From: Serratia ficaria | Lineage (GTDB): Bacteria; Pseudomonadota; Gammaproteobacteria; Enterobacterales; Enterobacteriaceae | NCBI RefSeq assembly: GCF_900187015.1 | Contig: NZ_LT906479.1 | Span: 1,364,001 to 1,428,000 of the forward strand | DNA length: 64,000 bases | Reading direction: 5' to 3' | In this document: positions 46,572-57,126 of the stretch, piece by piece | How the letters are laid out: every line of letters begins with the position of its first letter | How positions within the stretch are numbered: the stretch's first letter is position 1 | Made by a program: the position numbers and the translations under genes | The notes under the pieces: generated by a model | Told to the model about the DNA's origin: nothing | The model's input: only the letters and a program-made list of their open reading frames with translations | The model's database searches: none

Positions 46572-47633
46572 ATGAGTGAAATGTTTGATGTCAACGCGGC
46601 GGTTTACCCGTTCCCGCCCAAACCGGTTCCGCTGGACGTTGCGGAAAAGGCGTTCTATCGCGAAAAGATTAAAACCCTGCTCAAACAGCGTAATGCGGTG
46701 ATGGTCGCTCACTATTATACCGATCCGGAAATTCAGGCGCTGGCGGAGGAAACCGGCGGCTGCGTGGCGGACTCGCTGGAGATGGCGCGCTTTGGCAGCG
46801 CTCATCCGGCCTCGACCCTGCTGGTCGCCGGGGTGCGTTTTATGGGCGAAACCGCCAAGATACTCAGCCCGGAAAAACAGGTGCTGATGCCGACGCTGTA
46901 TGCGGAGTGCTCGCTGGATCTGGGGTGCCCGGAAGAAGAATTTCACGCTTTCTGCGACAGTCACCCCGATCGCACCGTGGTGGTCTACGCTAATACCTCG
47001 GCGGCGGTAAAAGCGCGCGCCGACTGGGTGGTGACCTCCAGCATCGCGGTTGAGCTGATCGAGCATCTCGATAGCCTGGGCGAGAAAATCATCTGGGCGC
47101 CGGATCGCCACCTCGGCAGCTACGTGCAGAAGCAAACCGGGGCGGACGTATTATGCTGGCAGGGGGCCTGTATCGTCCATGACGAGTTTAAAACCCAGGC
47201 GCTGATGCGCATGAAGGCCCTGTACCCGCAGGCGGCGATATTGGTGCATCCGGAGTCGCCGCAGGCGGTGGTCGATCTGGCCGACGCGGTGGGGTCGACC
47301 AGCCAGCTGATCCAGGCGGCGAAAACCCTGCCGAACCGGCAGCTGATTGTCGCCACCGATCGCGGCATCTTTTACAAGATGCAGCAGGCATGCCCGGACA
47401 AAGAGCTGTTTGAGGCGCCGACCGCCGGTGAAGGGGCCACCTGCCGCAGCTGCGCGCACTGCCCGTGGATGGCGATGAACGGCCTTAAGGCGATCGCCGA
47501 AGGTCTGGAACAGGGCGGCGCGCAGCATGAGATCCAGGTAGACGCCGCGCTGCGCGAAAAGGCGCTGGTACCGCTGAACCGCATGCTGGCGTTCGCCGCA
47601 CAGCTGAAAATGCAGGTTAAGGGAAACGCATAA
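46572..47633 (+). CDS. nadA: Quinolinate synthase A
   Basis: NadA is the [4Fe-4S] enzyme that condenses iminoaspartate with dihydroxyacetone phosphate to quinolinate in NAD synthesis. The product has 353 residues (E. coli 347). Cluster-ligand cysteines are in [28 protein letters not shown] and [33 protein letters not shown] is the conserved N-terminal motif. pnuC follows 21 bases downstream, giving the usual nadA-pnuC pair for de novo and salvage NAD supply. Confidence 0.96.
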   Translation: MSEMFDVNAAVYPFPPKPVPLDVAEKAFYREKIKTLLKQRNAVMVAHYYTDPEIQALAEETGGCVADSLEMARFGSAHPASTLLVAGVRFMGETAKILSPEKQVLMPTLYAECSLDLGCPEEEFHAFCDSHPDRTVVVYANTSAAVKARADWVVTSSIAVELIEHLDSLGEKIIWAPDRHLGSYVQKQTGADVLCWQGACIVHDEFKTQALMRMKALYPQAAILVHPESPQAVVDLADAVGSTSQLIQAAKTLPNRQLIVATDRGIFYKMQQACPDKELFEAPTAGEGATCRSCAHCPWMAMNGLKAIAEGLEQGGAQHEIQVDAALREKALVPLNRMLAFAAQLKMQVKGNA

Positions 47634-47654
47634 CCGTTTTATAAGGATGATCCT

Positions 47655-48380
47655 ATGAGCTTCTTCAGTACCGGCAATATCCTGGTGCATATCCCGCTGG
47701 GCGCGGGCGGTTACGATTTGTCGTGGATCGAAGCCATCGGCACGCTGTTCGGGCTGCTGTGCATCTGGTACGCCAGCAAGGAAAAGATCATCAACTACCT
47801 GTTCGGCCTGATTAACGTCACGCTGTTCGCGGTGATTTTCTTCCAAATCCAGCTGTACGCCAGCCTGCTGTTGCAGCTGTTTTTCTTCGGCGCCAATATT
47901 TACGGCTGGTACGCCTGGAGCCGCCAGACGCAAGACCACCAGGCCGAGCTGCAGATCCGCTGGCTGCCGTTGCCCAAGGCGCTGGCGTGGGCGGCGGTAT
48001 GCGTGGTTGGCATCGTCCTGATGACCTTCAATATCGACCGCGTGTTCGCCTGGCTGACGCAGGTTGCGGTGGCGGTGATGCAGCTGCTGGGGCTGAGCGT
48101 GCAGATGCCGGCGCTGCAGCCGGACGCTTTCCCGTTCTGGGATTCGGCGATGATGGTGTTGTCCATCGTGGCGATGATCCTGATGACGCGGAAATATGTC
48201 GAAAACTGGCTGTTGTGGGTGGTGATCGACGTGATCAGCGTGGCGATTTTCGCCTATCAGGGGGTGTACGCCATGGCGCTGGAATACGTGATCCTGACGC
48301 TGATCGCCCTGAACGGTTCCTGGCTGTGGATCAAAAGCGCCGGCCAGAATCACTCCCGCCCCTTATCCTCCGCGCCATGA
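47655..48380 (+). CDS. pnuC: PnuC, nicotinamide riboside transporter
   Basis: PnuC is an inner-membrane facilitator for nicotinamide riboside, which is trapped inside by phosphorylation. The product has 241 residues (E. coli 239) and seven predicted helices. Conserved Trp/Tyr/Asn segments are LLCIWYASKEKIINYLFGLINV, NIYGWYAWSRQ and ENWLLWVVIDVISV. AAGGATGATCC precedes the start, within the short gap after nadA. It converges with zitB. Confidence 0.95.
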   Translation: MSFFSTGNILVHIPLGAGGYDLSWIEAIGTLFGLLCIWYASKEKIINYLFGLINVTLFAVIFFQIQLYASLLLQLFFFGANIYGWYAWSRQTQDHQAELQIRWLPLPKALAWAAVCVVGIVLMTFNIDRVFAWLTQVAVAVMQLLGLSVQMPALQPDAFPFWDSAMMVLSIVAMILMTRKYVENWLLWVVIDVISVAIFAYQGVYAMALEYVILTLIALNGSWLWIKSAGQNHSRPLSSAP

Positions 48381-48418
48381 CTTGCGCCGAGGGCGCCAAT
48401 GCGGCGCCCTCGTGCTGT

Positions 48419-49381
48419 CTAGTGGTGGTGCCCCAGGTGTGAATGCGACCCTGAATGTGAGTGTTCACTCGGCTCGGGCGCCCGGTTGATGCCGCAGTCC
48501 GGCGTATCGCAGTGCTGGTATTCCATCTGAATGGTCACGTGGCCGATGCGGTAACGCTCCAGCAGGTAGGCCTGAATGCGCGTCAGCAGCCCGTCGTGAT
48601 CGTGCGGCGGGATCACCTGCGCATGCAGCGTCATCAATTTTTGCTCGCCTATCTGCCAGACGTGAACGTGGTGAATGTTGCGCACCTCGGGGATGTTCAG
48701 GCACAGGTCTTTTTGCAATTTGGCGATGTCCACCTCCTGCGGCGCGCCTTCCAGCAATTCGTGGAAGCTCTCTTTCAGCAGCCGCCAGGCGCTGCGCAAC
48801 ACCAGGCAAGACACCAGCACCGACAGTATCGGGTCAATCGGCGTCCAGCCGGTGCTGAGGATGACGATGGCGGCGACGATGGCGCCCACCGAGCCGAGCA
48901 GATCCCCCAGCACGTGCAGAGCGGCGGCGCGCACGTTGATGTTCTTCTCTTCGCTGCCGCGATGCAGCAGCCAGAAGGCGAACAGGTTAGCCAGCAGCCC
49001 CGCTACGGCGATAATCAACATCGGCGTGCCCATCACCGGCTGCGGTTCGAAGAAACGCCGTATCGCCTCCCACAGGATGAATACCACGATCGCCAACAGC
49101 GCGGCGGCATTGAGAAACGCCGCCAGCGTAGTCAGGCGAAGATAGCCGAAGGTATGACGCGCATTGGGTTTACGCTGTGAGAAATGCACCGCCATCAGCG
49201 CCACCAACAGCGCCGCGGCGTCGGTCAGCATGTGGCCGGCGTCGGCCAGCAGCGCCAGCGAGCCGGAAAGCAGGCCGCCGACCACCTCGGCCACCATAAA
49301 TACCGCGGTGACCAAAAAAGCGGTCAGCAGGCGCTTACTATTGCTGTCTTTAGGCAGGTGTACGTGTGAGGAGTCCGACAT
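48419..49381 (-). CDS. zitB: ZitB, zinc efflux transporter (CDF family)
   Basis: ZitB exports zinc (and possibly cadmium) in exchange for protons. The product has 320 residues (E. coli 313) with six membrane helices. The metal-site motifs [16 protein letters not shown] (helix 2) and [18 protein letters not shown] (helix 5) are intact. A cytoplasmic CDF dimer domain follows. The C-terminus is His-rich, with [16 protein letters not shown]. The start overlaps the stop of the upstream sensor-kinase gene by one base (TAATG). In E. coli zitB stands without such a partner, so coupling to a two-component system is a notable difference. Confidence 0.94.
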   Translation of the reverse strand: MSDSSHVHLPKDSNSKRLLTAFLVTAVFMVAEVVGGLLSGSLALLADAGHMLTDAAALLVALMAVHFSQRKPNARHTFGYLRLTTLAAFLNAAALLAIVVFILWEAIRRFFEPQPVMGTPMLIIAVAGLLANLFAFWLLHRGSEEKNINVRAAALHVLGDLLGSVGAIVAAIVILSTGWTPIDPILSVLVSCLVLRSAWRLLKESFHELLEGAPQEVDIAKLQKDLCLNIPEVRNIHHVHVWQIGEQKLMTLHAQVIPPHDHDGLLTRIQAYLLERYRIGHVTIQMEYQHCDTPDCGINRAPEPSEHSHSGSHSHLGHHH

Positions 49382-52300
49382 TATTCATCCTTATGCTGAG
49401 CGAAAGAGGGAGGATCGGCGCGGAGCAGAGCGTCCAGCTCCGGCACTATCCGCGCCATCCCGGCGGTTAATTCAGTATAGGCGGCGGAGTCCAGCGCTTC
49501 CTGACGCGCTGTTTCCGCCAGCCGTTGGCACAGCCGCGCGGCTGTCGGCAGCTGCAGCATCAGCAGGCTGCCCTTGATACGGTGGGCGGCTTGCCCCAAC
49601 TGCGACCAGTTTGCGGCGGCGGCGGCCTGACTGAGCCGCTGCCGATCCTCACGCAGCGTGCCGAGCAGCGTGGCGGCCAGGCGTTGCAGCATCTGGCGGT
49701 CGCCGCCGGCCATCTCCGTCAGCGTCCGCTGCAGGTCAGTAAGGACTAACTCTTGTTCTGCAGCCTGGGGCTGCTGCGATAGCAGTTGCCCGATGGCATT
49801 CAGCGAAATCGGCTTGGTCAGGAAGTGGTCAATCGACACCAGGCCAGGCGGAATGCGGGTAAACTCCTGCACGTCCGCCGAACAGAGTATTATCCGGCAG
49901 GGCGGCCGCCGCCGGCGCTGCTCGTCGCGTCGAATCAGCCGCGCCAGCGTCAGGCCGTCCGGGCGCGGCATATTGTAGTCGATAAACAGCAGGTCGAACG
50001 GCCTGTGCCGCTGGGCCTTCAGCAACGCATAGCCGCGTTCGAAGCGTGCAGGCTGCAGCCCAAAATGGCGCAGCTGCCGCTCCAGCAGCAACACATTGGT
50101 GGGGTGATCGTCGATCAGTGCAGCGCGCAGCGCGGGGGATGGCGGCGCCGGCGGTTCCTCCCGCGGGTCGGCGGCAGGATCCGCATGGCTTACCGCCAGC
50201 GGGATGGTCACGTCCACCCGGGTGCCGGCGCCCGGGTGCGACTGCAGCCCGATGCGGCCGCCCATTTGCTCGACGATCTCTTTGCAGATCGACAGCCCCA
50301 GGCCGGTGCCCTGCACCGAGATGCGCTGCGCGCCGCGCGCCCGGTAAAACGGTTGGAACAGTTTGTCGATCTCATCGGCCGCAATGCCGCAGCCGCTGTC
50401 GGTCACCGTCAGCCACAGTTCACCCTGCCGTTCATCCAGCGGTCGCCAGCCGACGCTCACCTGAATCGCGCCGCGCGAGGTGAACTTTATCGCGTTGTTT
50501 ATCAGGTTGTTAGCCACCTGAAGTAAACGCTCACCATCAATCATTACCGCCTTCGGCAGGCTCGGGTCCGCACTTACTTCCAGCGTCAACGGCCGCTCGC
50601 CGATCAACGGGCGGTACAGCGCGTCGATGCGTGCGATCCACGGCCGCAGGGCCAGCGGCTTCGGCGCCAGCGTCAACGAGCCGGTCTCCAGTCGGGCATG
50701 ATCCTGCAGGTCGTTGAGCAGGTTGAGCAGCGACGAGGCTGAGCTGTAAATCACCGGCAGCCCCTCCGGCACAGGCCGGCGTTTCAGCTCCAACTCCAGC
50801 AGGCCGAGAATGGCGTGCATCGGCGTGCGCAATTCGTGGCTGACGGTGGCGAGAAATTTGCTCTTCATGCGATTTTCCGCTTCGGCATGGCGGCGCGCCC
50901 GCTCCAGCTCCTGCCGTTCGCGTTTTTCACGGCGCTGCAGAATAAAGCGCCGCAGCGTCAGCGCCAGCAGCAGCAGGATGGCGGCGGCCAACAGCGCCAG
51001 CAGCCAGGTGGTCTGCGGCGGCATGCGGCTGTCGTTGACGGCGTCGATCAGGTTGCTGCGGTCGACTATCCATTCATCACGCAGCGACTGCAGCGTTTCG
51101 GCCGGGATTTGCATCAGGTTTTTATCGAGGATCGCCAGCAGCAGCGGCTGGTCCTGCCTTACGCCGAAGGCGATCGGGTAGGCGATGTTGTTGGCGGCGA
51201 ACGCCAGCTTTATCGCGCCGGAATAGCGCGACAGCGCCAGAAAGTTGGCGGAAATCACGTTATCCACCAGCGCATCCAGCTGGCCGTTGGCCAGGGCGTC
51301 GTACATCGTTTTGCTGTCGGCAAACCGCACCGGCTCTTCATTGGCCGGCAGCAACCCCTGCGCCAGATCGCCCTGCAGCACGCCGATGCGCTTGCCGGCC
51401 AGGCTGCCCCAGGTGGAAACGCCGCTGGCGTGCTGGCCGACGTAAACGCCCCACAGCGAGCGGTGGATCGGCATGCTGGCGCTGTAACGCGCCTTGACGC
51501 CGCGCGCCAGCGGCAGCGCGGTGCGGAAGCTGGCCTGGCCGGACTGCACCAGCTGGTCCGCCTGCTCGGCATTGCGCGCCCAGCGCGGCGCGAAGTTCAG
51601 CCCGGTGTTTTGCGCGACAATGTTGAGGATATCGATGGCGTAGCCGCGCGGTCGGCCGTCGGAACCGCGATAGGCGAACGGGAAGTCGTTCTCGATGGCG
51701 GCGTAGTAAACGGTGGGGTGCGCCGCCGCCCAGCTTTTTTCCATCTGGGTCAAATCCGCATTGCCGGTGTCGAGGTAGCTGGGGATCTTTTTGCTCCAGC
51801 GGCTCTGCAGGGCGTTCATCAGCTCCATCGGCGCGTCGGCGATGGCGGCGTTGAGGGTATCGATCAGCGGTTGATTGGCGGCGGCGAACACGAACGACAG
51901 ATTGCCCAGATTTTCGGCGCTTTCGATCTGGTAAAGCTGCCCCAGCTGCAGCTGGTCGATGATAAAGCTGGCGCTGGCCTCGTCGGCGATAAAGTAATCG
52001 CTGCTGCCGTTGAGCAAGGCATACACCGCCTGCAGGTTATTGTCGTAGCGCTGTACCTGAGACGCCGCCCGCTGCAGCGCGCTGCCGGCCTGCATGTCGG
52101 TCAGGGCGCTGATCGCCACCCGGGCCTTGGCGGAGTTGAGCATCACCGGGCGATCGTTGCTGCGGTCGCGCAGGACCCGCAGGTTGCTGACGTAATAAGG
52201 CTGCGAAATTTTCAGCCCGCGCAGCGCTTCGCTCTGCGGCAGGCCGTACACCAGGTCGATGACGCCGTTATGCAGCGCCTGCTCAAGCTGCGCCAGGTCG

Positions 52301-52581
52301 GCGAAGCCGTAAATGGCGAAGTGAATGCCGGTCACCTGCTGGATATAGCCGAGGTAGTCGGCGTTCAGGCCGTATAAATCGTCATCCACGATGATGTTAT
52401 AAGGGCTGGTGTTCTCGCTGATGATACCCACGCGCAGCGTGCGGTCACGCCAGGGATTTTTCTCGCTGGCGATCAGCATTTCCGCCGGGGCCGTCAGGTT
52501 GCTGACCAGCTGATAGCGCACCGGCGCCGCCTGCGCCAAGGCGCAAAACAGCAACAGCAGCAGCAGGGCGCTACGCATCAC
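49381..52581 (-). CDS. EvgS/BvgS-type unorthodox hybrid sensor kinase
   Basis: This 1066-residue protein has a signal peptide ([18 protein letters not shown]). Two periplasmic solute-binding-type domains (SBP_bac_3) lie at about 45-275 and 300-515. A membrane helix at about 522-545 is next. HisKA carries His582 in [18 protein letters not shown]. The ATPase domain (about 690-800) has [17 protein letters not shown] and [13 protein letters not shown] receiver domain has [13 protein letters not shown], and a C-terminal Hpt domain has [12 protein letters not shown]. This is the full EvgS/BvgS phosphorelay layout. It overlaps the response regulator upstream (ATGA) and zitB downstream. The signal is unknown; link to zinc is suggested only by zitB. 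Confidence 0.9.
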   Translation of the reverse strand: MMRSALLLLLLFCALAQAAPVRYQLVSNLTAPAEMLIASEKNPWRDRTLRVGIISENTSPYNIIVDDDLYGLNADYLGYIQQVTGIHFAIYGFADLAQLEQALHNGVIDLVYGLPQSEALRGLKISQPYYVSNLRVLRDRSNDRPVMLNSAKARVAISALTDMQAGSALQRAASQVQRYDNNLQAVYALLNGSSDYFIADEASASFIIDQLQLGQLYQIESAENLGNLSFVFAAANQPLIDTLNAAIADAPMELMNALQSRWSKKIPSYLDTGNADLTQMEKSWAAAHPTVYYAAIENDFPFAYRGSDGRPRGYAIDILNIVAQNTGLNFAPRWARNAEQADQLVQSGQASFRTALPLARGVKARYSASMPIHRSLWGVYVGQHASGVSTWGSLAGKRIGVLQGDLAQGLLPANEEPVRFADSKTMYDALANGQLDALVDNVISANFLALSRYSGAIKLAFAANNIAYPIAFGVRQDQPLLLAILDKNLMQIPAETLQSLRDEWIVDRSNLIDAVNDSRMPPQTTWLLALLAAAILLLLALTLRRFILQRREKRERQELERARRHAEAENRMKSKFLATVSHELRTPMHAILGLLELELKRRPVPEGLPVIYSSASSLLNLLNDLQDHARLETGSLTLAPKPLALRPWIARIDALYRPLIGERPLTLEVSADPSLPKAVMIDGERLLQVANNLINNAIKFTSRGAIQVSVGWRPLDERQGELWLTVTDSGCGIAADEIDKLFQPFYRARGAQRISVQGTGLGLSICKEIVEQMGGRIGLQSHPGAGTRVDVTIPLAVSHADPAADPREEPPAPPSPALRAALIDDHPTNVLLLERQLRHFGLQPARFERGYALLKAQRHRPFDLLFIDYNMPRPDGLTLARLIRRDEQRRRRPPCRIILCSADVQEFTRIPPGLVSIDHFLTKPISLNAIGQLLSQQPQAAEQELVLTDLQRTLTEMAGGDRQMLQRLAATLLGTLREDRQRLSQAAAAANWSQLGQAAHRIKGSLLMLQLPTAARLCQRLAETARQEALDSAAYTELTAGMARIVPELDALLRADPPSFAQHKDE

Positions 52582-53183
52582 GGCGCCAGTTCCCGGAATA
52601 CCGCCACCAGTTCCAGCAGGTTGCTGGCGCCGGTTTTGCGCAGAATGTTTTTCTTGTGGGTGCTGACGGTTTTATTGCTGATGTGCAAGATCTCGGCGAT
52701 CTGCAGGTTCGACAGCCCCTTGCTCAGCAGCCCCAGCACCTCCAGCTCTTTCGCCGTGAGCTGCGCGCCGTCCGCGGTCTGCGGATCTTCCGCCACGGCG
52801 ACGTCGGGGAAGCTCAACCCGCCGTCCAGCACCCGTTCAATCGCCCGCACCAGCTGCTCCAGCGTGCTGCCCTTGTTCACGAAGCCATTGGCTCCGGCGG
52901 CATGGGCCATGCGGGCATAGATGTCTTCTTCCTGCGCGGTGTAGATCAGGATCGGCTGTTGCGGATAACGGCGGCGGATCTTTTTCAGCAGTTGCAGCCC
53001 GTCGACCTGCGGCAGGCCGATATCGAGGATCACCAGGCTAAACGCGCCGGCCGCCAGCTGGGCCAGCGCCTGGACGTCGTCCTGCGCCGCCTGCAGAGTA
53101 TAGGGACGGGAAGATTTCATCAGCGCCGCTTCCAGTGCGACATGAACCACCGGGTGGTCGTCAACTAACAGTAAAGAAGGCAT
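52578..53183 (-). CDS. EvgA/BvgA-type NarL-family response regulator
   Basis: From ATG 53183, preceded by AGGGA, the product has 201 residues. The frame is open further upstream, but that part has no receiver homology. The receiver domain (1-120) has the acidic pair in LLVDDHPVVH, phosphoacceptor Asp in LVILDIGLPQVDGLQ and Lys in NGFVNKGSTLE. The C-terminal LuxR-type HTH (about 140-200) has LTAKELEVLGLLSKGLSNLQ and KTVSTHKKNILRKTGASN. It is cotranscribed with and overlaps the hybrid kinase and is its likely phosphorelay partner. It is divergent from aroG. Confidence 0.92.
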   Translation of the reverse strand: MPSLLLVDDHPVVHVALEAALMKSSRPYTLQAAQDDVQALAQLAAGAFSLVILDIGLPQVDGLQLLKKIRRRYPQQPILIYTAQEEDIYARMAHAAGANGFVNKGSTLEQLVRAIERVLDGGLSFPDVAVAEDPQTADGAQLTAKELEVLGLLSKGLSNLQIAEILHISNKTVSTHKKNILRKTGASNLLELVAVFRELAP

Positions 53184-53392
53184 GTTTAGTCCCTGCAACG
53201 CTATCCTGAACGCTAGCATAGCGAAAAAGTAGGCTCTGCGCTCCCCCGATGAAACAGCACAATCTACTGTTAATTTGGCCGTTCGGCCGACGGGCGGCAA
53301 AGGTGATTTACAGCGCCATCCGCACAGGCTAGATTGATTGGATCTATGCACTTACGCACTGCGAATACCCCTCGATACCGAATGGAAAAGCT

Positions 53393-54445
53393 ATGAATTA
53401 CCAAAACGACGACTTACGCATTAACGAAATCAAGGAACTCCTGCCACCGGTGGCCCTGTTAGAGAAGTTTCCGGCCACTGAACGCGCAGCAGAGACGGTG
53501 TCCCTGGCCCGCAGCGCAATCCACCACATCCTCCGCGGCAGCGACGATCGCCTGCTGGTGGTGATCGGCCCATGCTCCATCCACGACACCAAAGCGGCCA
53601 AGGAATATGCGGCGCGCCTGCTGACCCTGCGCGAAGAGCTGAACGGCGAGCTGGAAGTGGTGATGCGCGTTTACTTTGAAAAACCGCGCACGACCGTGGG
53701 CTGGAAAGGGCTGATCAACGATCCGCAGATGGATAACAGTTTCCACATCAACGAAGGCCTGCGCCTGGCGCGCAAACTGCTGGTGGAAATCAACGACAGC
53801 GGCCTGCCGGCCGCCGGCGAGTTCCTCGACATGATCACCCCGCAGTACCTGGCGGATCTGATGAGCTGGGGCGCCATCGGCGCGCGCACCACCGAATCTC
53901 AGGTGCACCGTGAGCTGGCCTCCGGCCTGTCTTGCCCGGTCGGTTTCAAAAACGGCACCGACGGCACCATCAAGGTGGCGATTGACGCCATCAACGCGGC
54001 CAGCGCGCCGCACTGCTTCCTGTCGGTGACCAAGTGGGGCCACTCGGCGATCGTCAACACCAGCGGCAACGGCGACTGCCACATCATCCTGCGCGGCGGC
54101 AAAGAGCCGAACTACAGCGCGGCGCACGTGAAAGACGTCAAAGACGGTCTGGCCAAAGCGGGCCTGCCGGCGCAGGTGATGATCGATTTCAGCCACGCCA
54201 ACAGCAGCAAACAGTTCAAGAAGCAGCTGGACGTGAATGCCGACGTTTGCGGCCAGATCGCCGGCGGTGAAAAAGCGATTATCGGCGTGATGATCGAAAG
54301 CCATCTGGTGGAAGGCAATCAGAACCTGGAAAGCGGCGAACCGCTGGTTTACGGTAAAAGCGTGACCGACGCCTGCATCGGCTGGCAAGACACCGAAACC
54401 GTGCTGCGCGAGCTGGCGGCGGCGGTTAAGGCGCGCCGCGGCTGA
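53393..54445 (+). CDS. aroG: DAHP synthase, AroG type
   Basis: AroG condenses phosphoenolpyruvate and erythrose 4-phosphate in the first step of aromatic amino-acid synthesis. The product has 350 residues, as E. coli AroG. It begins MNYQNDDLRINEIKELLPPV, and the conserved VIGPCSIHDTKAA, RVYFEKPRTTVGWKGLINDP and GIMIE-like (here IGVMIESHLVEGNQ) motifs are present. Overall similarity to AroG points to phenylalanine feedback inhibition rather than Tyr or Trp. A single TTTACA at 53307-53312 could be half of a TyrR box; no complete box was found. Confidence 0.95.
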   Translation: MNYQNDDLRINEIKELLPPVALLEKFPATERAAETVSLARSAIHHILRGSDDRLLVVIGPCSIHDTKAAKEYAARLLTLREELNGELEVVMRVYFEKPRTTVGWKGLINDPQMDNSFHINEGLRLARKLLVEINDSGLPAAGEFLDMITPQYLADLMSWGAIGARTTESQVHRELASGLSCPVGFKNGTDGTIKVAIDAINAASAPHCFLSVTKWGHSAIVNTSGNGDCHIILRGGKEPNYSAAHVKDVKDGLAKAGLPAQVMIDFSHANSSKQFKKQLDVNADVCGQIAGGEKAIIGVMIESHLVEGNQNLESGEPLVYGKSVTDACIGWQDTETVLRELAAAVKARRG

Positions 54446-54454
54446 TAGCCCACG

Positions 54455-54479
54455 CGGGGCCGCGGCCCCGTTATTTATT
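54455..54479 (+). terminator. Likely terminator of aroG
   Basis: The 16-base palindrome CGGGGCCGCGGCCCCG (54455-54470) starts 10 bases after the aroG stop and is followed by TTATTTATT. It forms a stable GC hairpin with an interrupted T-run. Confidence 0.7.
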
Positions 54480-54523
54480 CCTTCCCGCCTCGTTTATCAA
54501 GGTTCGCCGTAGCGGCGGAAAAT

Positions 54524-54555
54524 AAAAAGCCCCCGGTTTGCATCGGGGGCTTTTT
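54524..54555 (-). terminator. Bidirectional terminator between aroG and gpmA
   Basis: AAAAAGCCCCCG (54524-54535) pairs with CGGGGGCTTTTT (54544-54555) around an 8-base loop. It lies 19 bases beyond the gpmA stop on the minus strand and could also stop read-through from aroG. Confidence 0.92.
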
Positions 54556-54573
54556 CATGTCAACGGGCGAAAA

Positions 54574-55326
54574 TCACTTCGCTTTACCCTGGTTCGCCAC
54601 GGCGGCCGCTTTGGCGGCGATCTCGTCGGCGTTGCCCAGATAGTAACGTTTGATTGGCTTGAAGTTCTCGTCGAACTCATACACCAACGGCACGCCGGTC
54701 GGGATGTTCAGCTCGAGGATTTCATCTTCGCTCAGGTTATCCAGGTATTTCACCAGCGCGCGCAGGGAGTTGCCGTGCGCTGCCACGATAACGCGCTCGC
54801 CGCTCTTGATGCGTGGCAGGATCTCTTCGTCCCAGTAAGGGATAACGCGATCGATGGTCAGCGCCAGGCTTTCGGTCAGCGGCAGCTCTTTCTCGGTCAG
54901 CGCAGAGTAACGCGGATCGTGGCCCGGGTAGCGTTCGTCTTCTTTGGTCAGCTCTGGCGGCGTTACGGCGAAACCGCGGCGCCATTGCTTGACCTGCTCG
55001 TCGCCGTATTTCTCAGCGGTTTCCGCCTTGTTCAGACCCTGCAGCGCGCCGTAATGACGTTCGTTCAGCTTCCAGGATTTTTCGGTAGGCAGCCAGGCTT
55101 GATCCAGTTCGTCGAGGATGTTCCACAGGGTGTGGATCGCGCGCTTCAGTACGGAGGTGTAAGCGAAGTCGAAAGAGAAACCTTCGTCTTTCAACAGCTT
55201 GCCAGCTGCTTTCGCTTCAGTGCGGCCTTTATCGGACAGATCAACATCATACCAACCGGTAAAGCGGTTTTCGTTGTTCCACTGGCTTTCGCCGTGACGC
55301 ACCAGAACCAGCTTAGTTACAGCCAT
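54574..55326 (-). CDS. gpmA: 2,3-bisphosphoglycerate-dependent phosphoglycerate mutase
   Basis: GpmA interconverts 3- and 2-phosphoglycerate in glycolysis. It has 250 residues, as in E. coli. The phosphohistidine is His11 in [37 protein letters not shown] and the second catalytic His in [17 protein letters not shown] are conserved. The start follows TAAGGAGTTAAGCT. A good Fur box lies 33 bases upstream of the start, matching the known iron control of gpmA in E. coli. Confidence 0.96.
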   Translation of the reverse strand: MAVTKLVLVRHGESQWNNENRFTGWYDVDLSDKGRTEAKAAGKLLKDEGFSFDFAYTSVLKRAIHTLWNILDELDQAWLPTEKSWKLNERHYGALQGLNKAETAEKYGDEQVKQWRRGFAVTPPELTKEDERYPGHDPRYSALTEKELPLTESLALTIDRVIPYWDEEILPRIKSGERVIVAAHGNSLRALVKYLDNLSEDEILELNIPTGVPLVYEFDENFKPIKRYYLGNADEIAAKAAAVANQGKAK

Positions 55327-55358
55327 AGCTTAACTCCTTAATAATCTGACATTTCAAT

Positions 55359-55377
55359 GATAACGAAAATCATTATA
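55359..55377 (-). promoter_or_regulatory. Fur box upstream of gpmA
   Basis: GATAACGAAAATCATTATA matches the 19-bp Fur consensus GATAATGATAATCATTATC at 16 positions. It is placed to overlap the gpmA promoter. Iron repression of a phosphoglycerate mutase gene is known in E. coli. Confidence 0.8.
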
Positions 55378-55493
55378 TTGCCGTGGCCCAGGGCTCGGCA
55401 ATCGATAGTGTCTAACCATAGCCAATTTCTTGCCGCAAAGTAAGTGCTGTTCCGAGGAAAAAGCTGAATCGATCAGGCGGGGAGGACAGAGGG

Positions 55494-55529
55494 AAAAACG
55501 GCGCGTCGAAGGCTCACTTCGCCGCGCCG
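55494..55529 (-). terminator. Rho-independent terminator of psiF
   Basis: On the minus strand CGGCGCG pairs with CGCGCCG, with a further inner CGAAG/CTTCG pairing, followed by a run of five T (55498-55494). It lies 15 bases after the psiF stop. A second AT-rich hairpin overlaps the stop codon itself at 55537-55559. Confidence 0.85.
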
Positions 55530-55543
55530 TGGCCTCGAAAAAA

Positions 55544-55885
55544 TCAGGCGGATTTTTTCAGGCAGCCGCTCATAAAGGTTTTGCGCTCGTCGCCCTTCAG
55601 GTTTTTGCTCTTGGCGTCGGCGTTACAGTTTTTCATCTTTTGCTGTTGCGGAGTCAGGGTTTTGCCCGCGGCGGAGGAACCCTCGGATTTCAGGCAGGTG
55701 CTCATGAAGGTTGAGCGGTCCGCGCCTTTCAACGACTTGGTCGAAGCCTGTTGGTTGCAATCGGTCATGCGTTTTTGCTGGGCCGCCTGCGCCGGAGAGG
55801 GCGTTTTCGCTGCGGTATCGGCCGCCATCAGGTTAGTGCTCAGCATTAAGCCCGCCAGTAATGGAAGTGCAGTGATCAGACGCAT
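55544..55885 (-). CDS. psiF: PsiF family periplasmic protein
   Basis: A 113-residue secreted protein with a signal peptide (residues 1-21, ending TNLMA) and two tandem PsiF repeats. Each repeat holds a Cys pair, in MTDCNQQASTKSLKGADRST-FMSTCLK and MKNCNADAKSKNLKGDERKT-FMSGCLK. E. coli PsiF (106 residues) is a phosphate-starvation-inducible protein of unknown function. In E. coli it lies beside phoA, not here, so the location differs. No Pho box was identified upstream. Confidence 0.9.
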   Translation of the reverse strand: MRLITALPLLAGLMLSTNLMAADTAAKTPSPAQAAQQKRMTDCNQQASTKSLKGADRSTFMSTCLKSEGSSAAGKTLTPQQQKMKNCNADAKSKNLKGDERKTFMSGCLKKSA

Positions 55886-56082
55886 AGGTGTTCCTTCAGC
55901 TATTGATTGGCCGGCATTGGCCTAAAATTGTGACGTTGCACAAGGCGTTGTGCTTATCACGGTAGCCTGATTCTAGTGCGCGGGTTGGAATAAGGAAAGG
56001 CGTGCGCCGGCGGGGCGGGGCGGGAAAAAGGTAAGCATTTATAACAAATCGCCCCCGGCCGCACGGCAAGGGGCGCGGCGGG

Positions 56083-57126
56083 TCAGATCGGATAAAACTG
56101 ATAATGGGTGGCGCTGTGATAGCTCTGCCCCGGCTGCAGCCAGCAGCTCGGCTGCGGCCACTCGGGATGGTGCGGGCTGTCCGGCAAAAACTCGCTCTCC
56201 AGCGCCACGCCGGCGTAATTGGCGTAGCTGCCGCCGTCGCGCGCCGGGGTGCCGGCCAGATGATTGCCGCTGTACAGCTGCAGCGCCGGCGCACGGGTGA
56301 AAACGCTCATCTGCACGCGGTTATCGGCGGACCACAGGTGCGCCGCCGGGCTGTCCAGCGCGCCGCAGGTGCGGTGCAGCAGATAAGCGTGATCGTAACC
56401 GTTGACCTGCTGCTGGCAAGGGTCGCGCAGAAAATCCTGCAGCAGCGTTTTCGGCCGGCGAAAATCCATGCCGCTGCCGTCCACCGGCGTCAGATCGCCA
56501 CTGGGTATGCCTTCGCCGTCGACCGGCAGATAACGATCGGCAAACAGCTGCAGTCGCTGGCGGCGCGCGTCGCTGCCGGCGCCGTCCAGGTTGAAGTAGG
56601 CGTGATTGGTCAGGTTCACCGGGCAGGCGCGATCGGTCTGCGCCTGATAGGTGATTTCCAATCGGTTGTCGGCGGTGAGATGGTAGCGGACCTGCACCGC
56701 CAGATTGCCGGGAAAGCCCTGATCGCCGTCCGCCGAATGCAGCGCGTAGCACACCTGCCGCGCGTCCTGTTGCACCCGCCGCCAGCGCCGCGCATGAAAG
56801 CCTTCAGGGCCGCCGTGCAGCTGGTGCTGGCCCTGATTGGCGACCAGCGGATGCGCTTTGCCGTCCAGGGGCAGGCTGGCATGGGCGATGCGGTTGGCGT
56901 AGCGCCCGACGGTGGCGCCAAGGTAGGCGCTCTGGCGCAGGTAGTCCGCCGGCGTGCGGCAGCCCAGCAGCAGCTCGCGCAGTTCACCGGATCTCAGCGG
57001 CAGCGCGGCAGAGAGCCAGGTGGCGCCCCAGTCCATCAGCGTCACCGTCATGCCGGCGGCGTTTTGCAGCCGGGTCAGTTGATAGGGCTGCCCGTCCGGC
57101 GCCCGTTCAGCGCTGTCCATCAGCAT
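56083..57126 (-). CDS. galM: Galactose mutarotase (aldose 1-epimerase)
   Basis: GalM interconverts alpha and beta anomers of galactose for GalK. From ATG 57126 it has 347 residues (E. coli 346), beginning [20 protein letters not shown] in register with E. coli GalM. This start overlaps galK by 7 bases; the ATG at 57120 would overlap by one. Catalytic motifs [31 protein letters not shown] and the Glu in [19 protein letters not shown] are intact. It is the last gene of the gal operon here. Confidence 0.94.
   Translation of the reverse strand: MLMDSAERAPDGQPYQLTRLQNAAGMTVTLMDWGATWLSAALPLRSGELRELLLGCRTPADYLRQSAYLGATVGRYANRIAHASLPLDGKAHPLVANQGQHQLHGGPEGFHARRWRRVQQDARQVCYALHSADGDQGFPGNLAVQVRYHLTADNRLEITYQAQTDRACPVNLTNHAYFNLDGAGSDARRQRLQLFADRYLPVDGEGIPSGDLTPVDGSGMDFRRPKTLLQDFLRDPCQQQVNGYDHAYLLHRTCGALDSPAAHLWSADNRVQMSVFTRAPALQLYSGNHLAGTPARDGGSYANYAGVALESEFLPDSPHHPEWPQPSCWLQPGQSYHSATHYQFYPI

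Noticed and set aside
55537..55559. AT-rich hairpin over the psiF stop codon as the main terminator
   Set aside because: Its stem is weak; the GC-rich hairpin with five T at 55494-55529 is a much better terminator.
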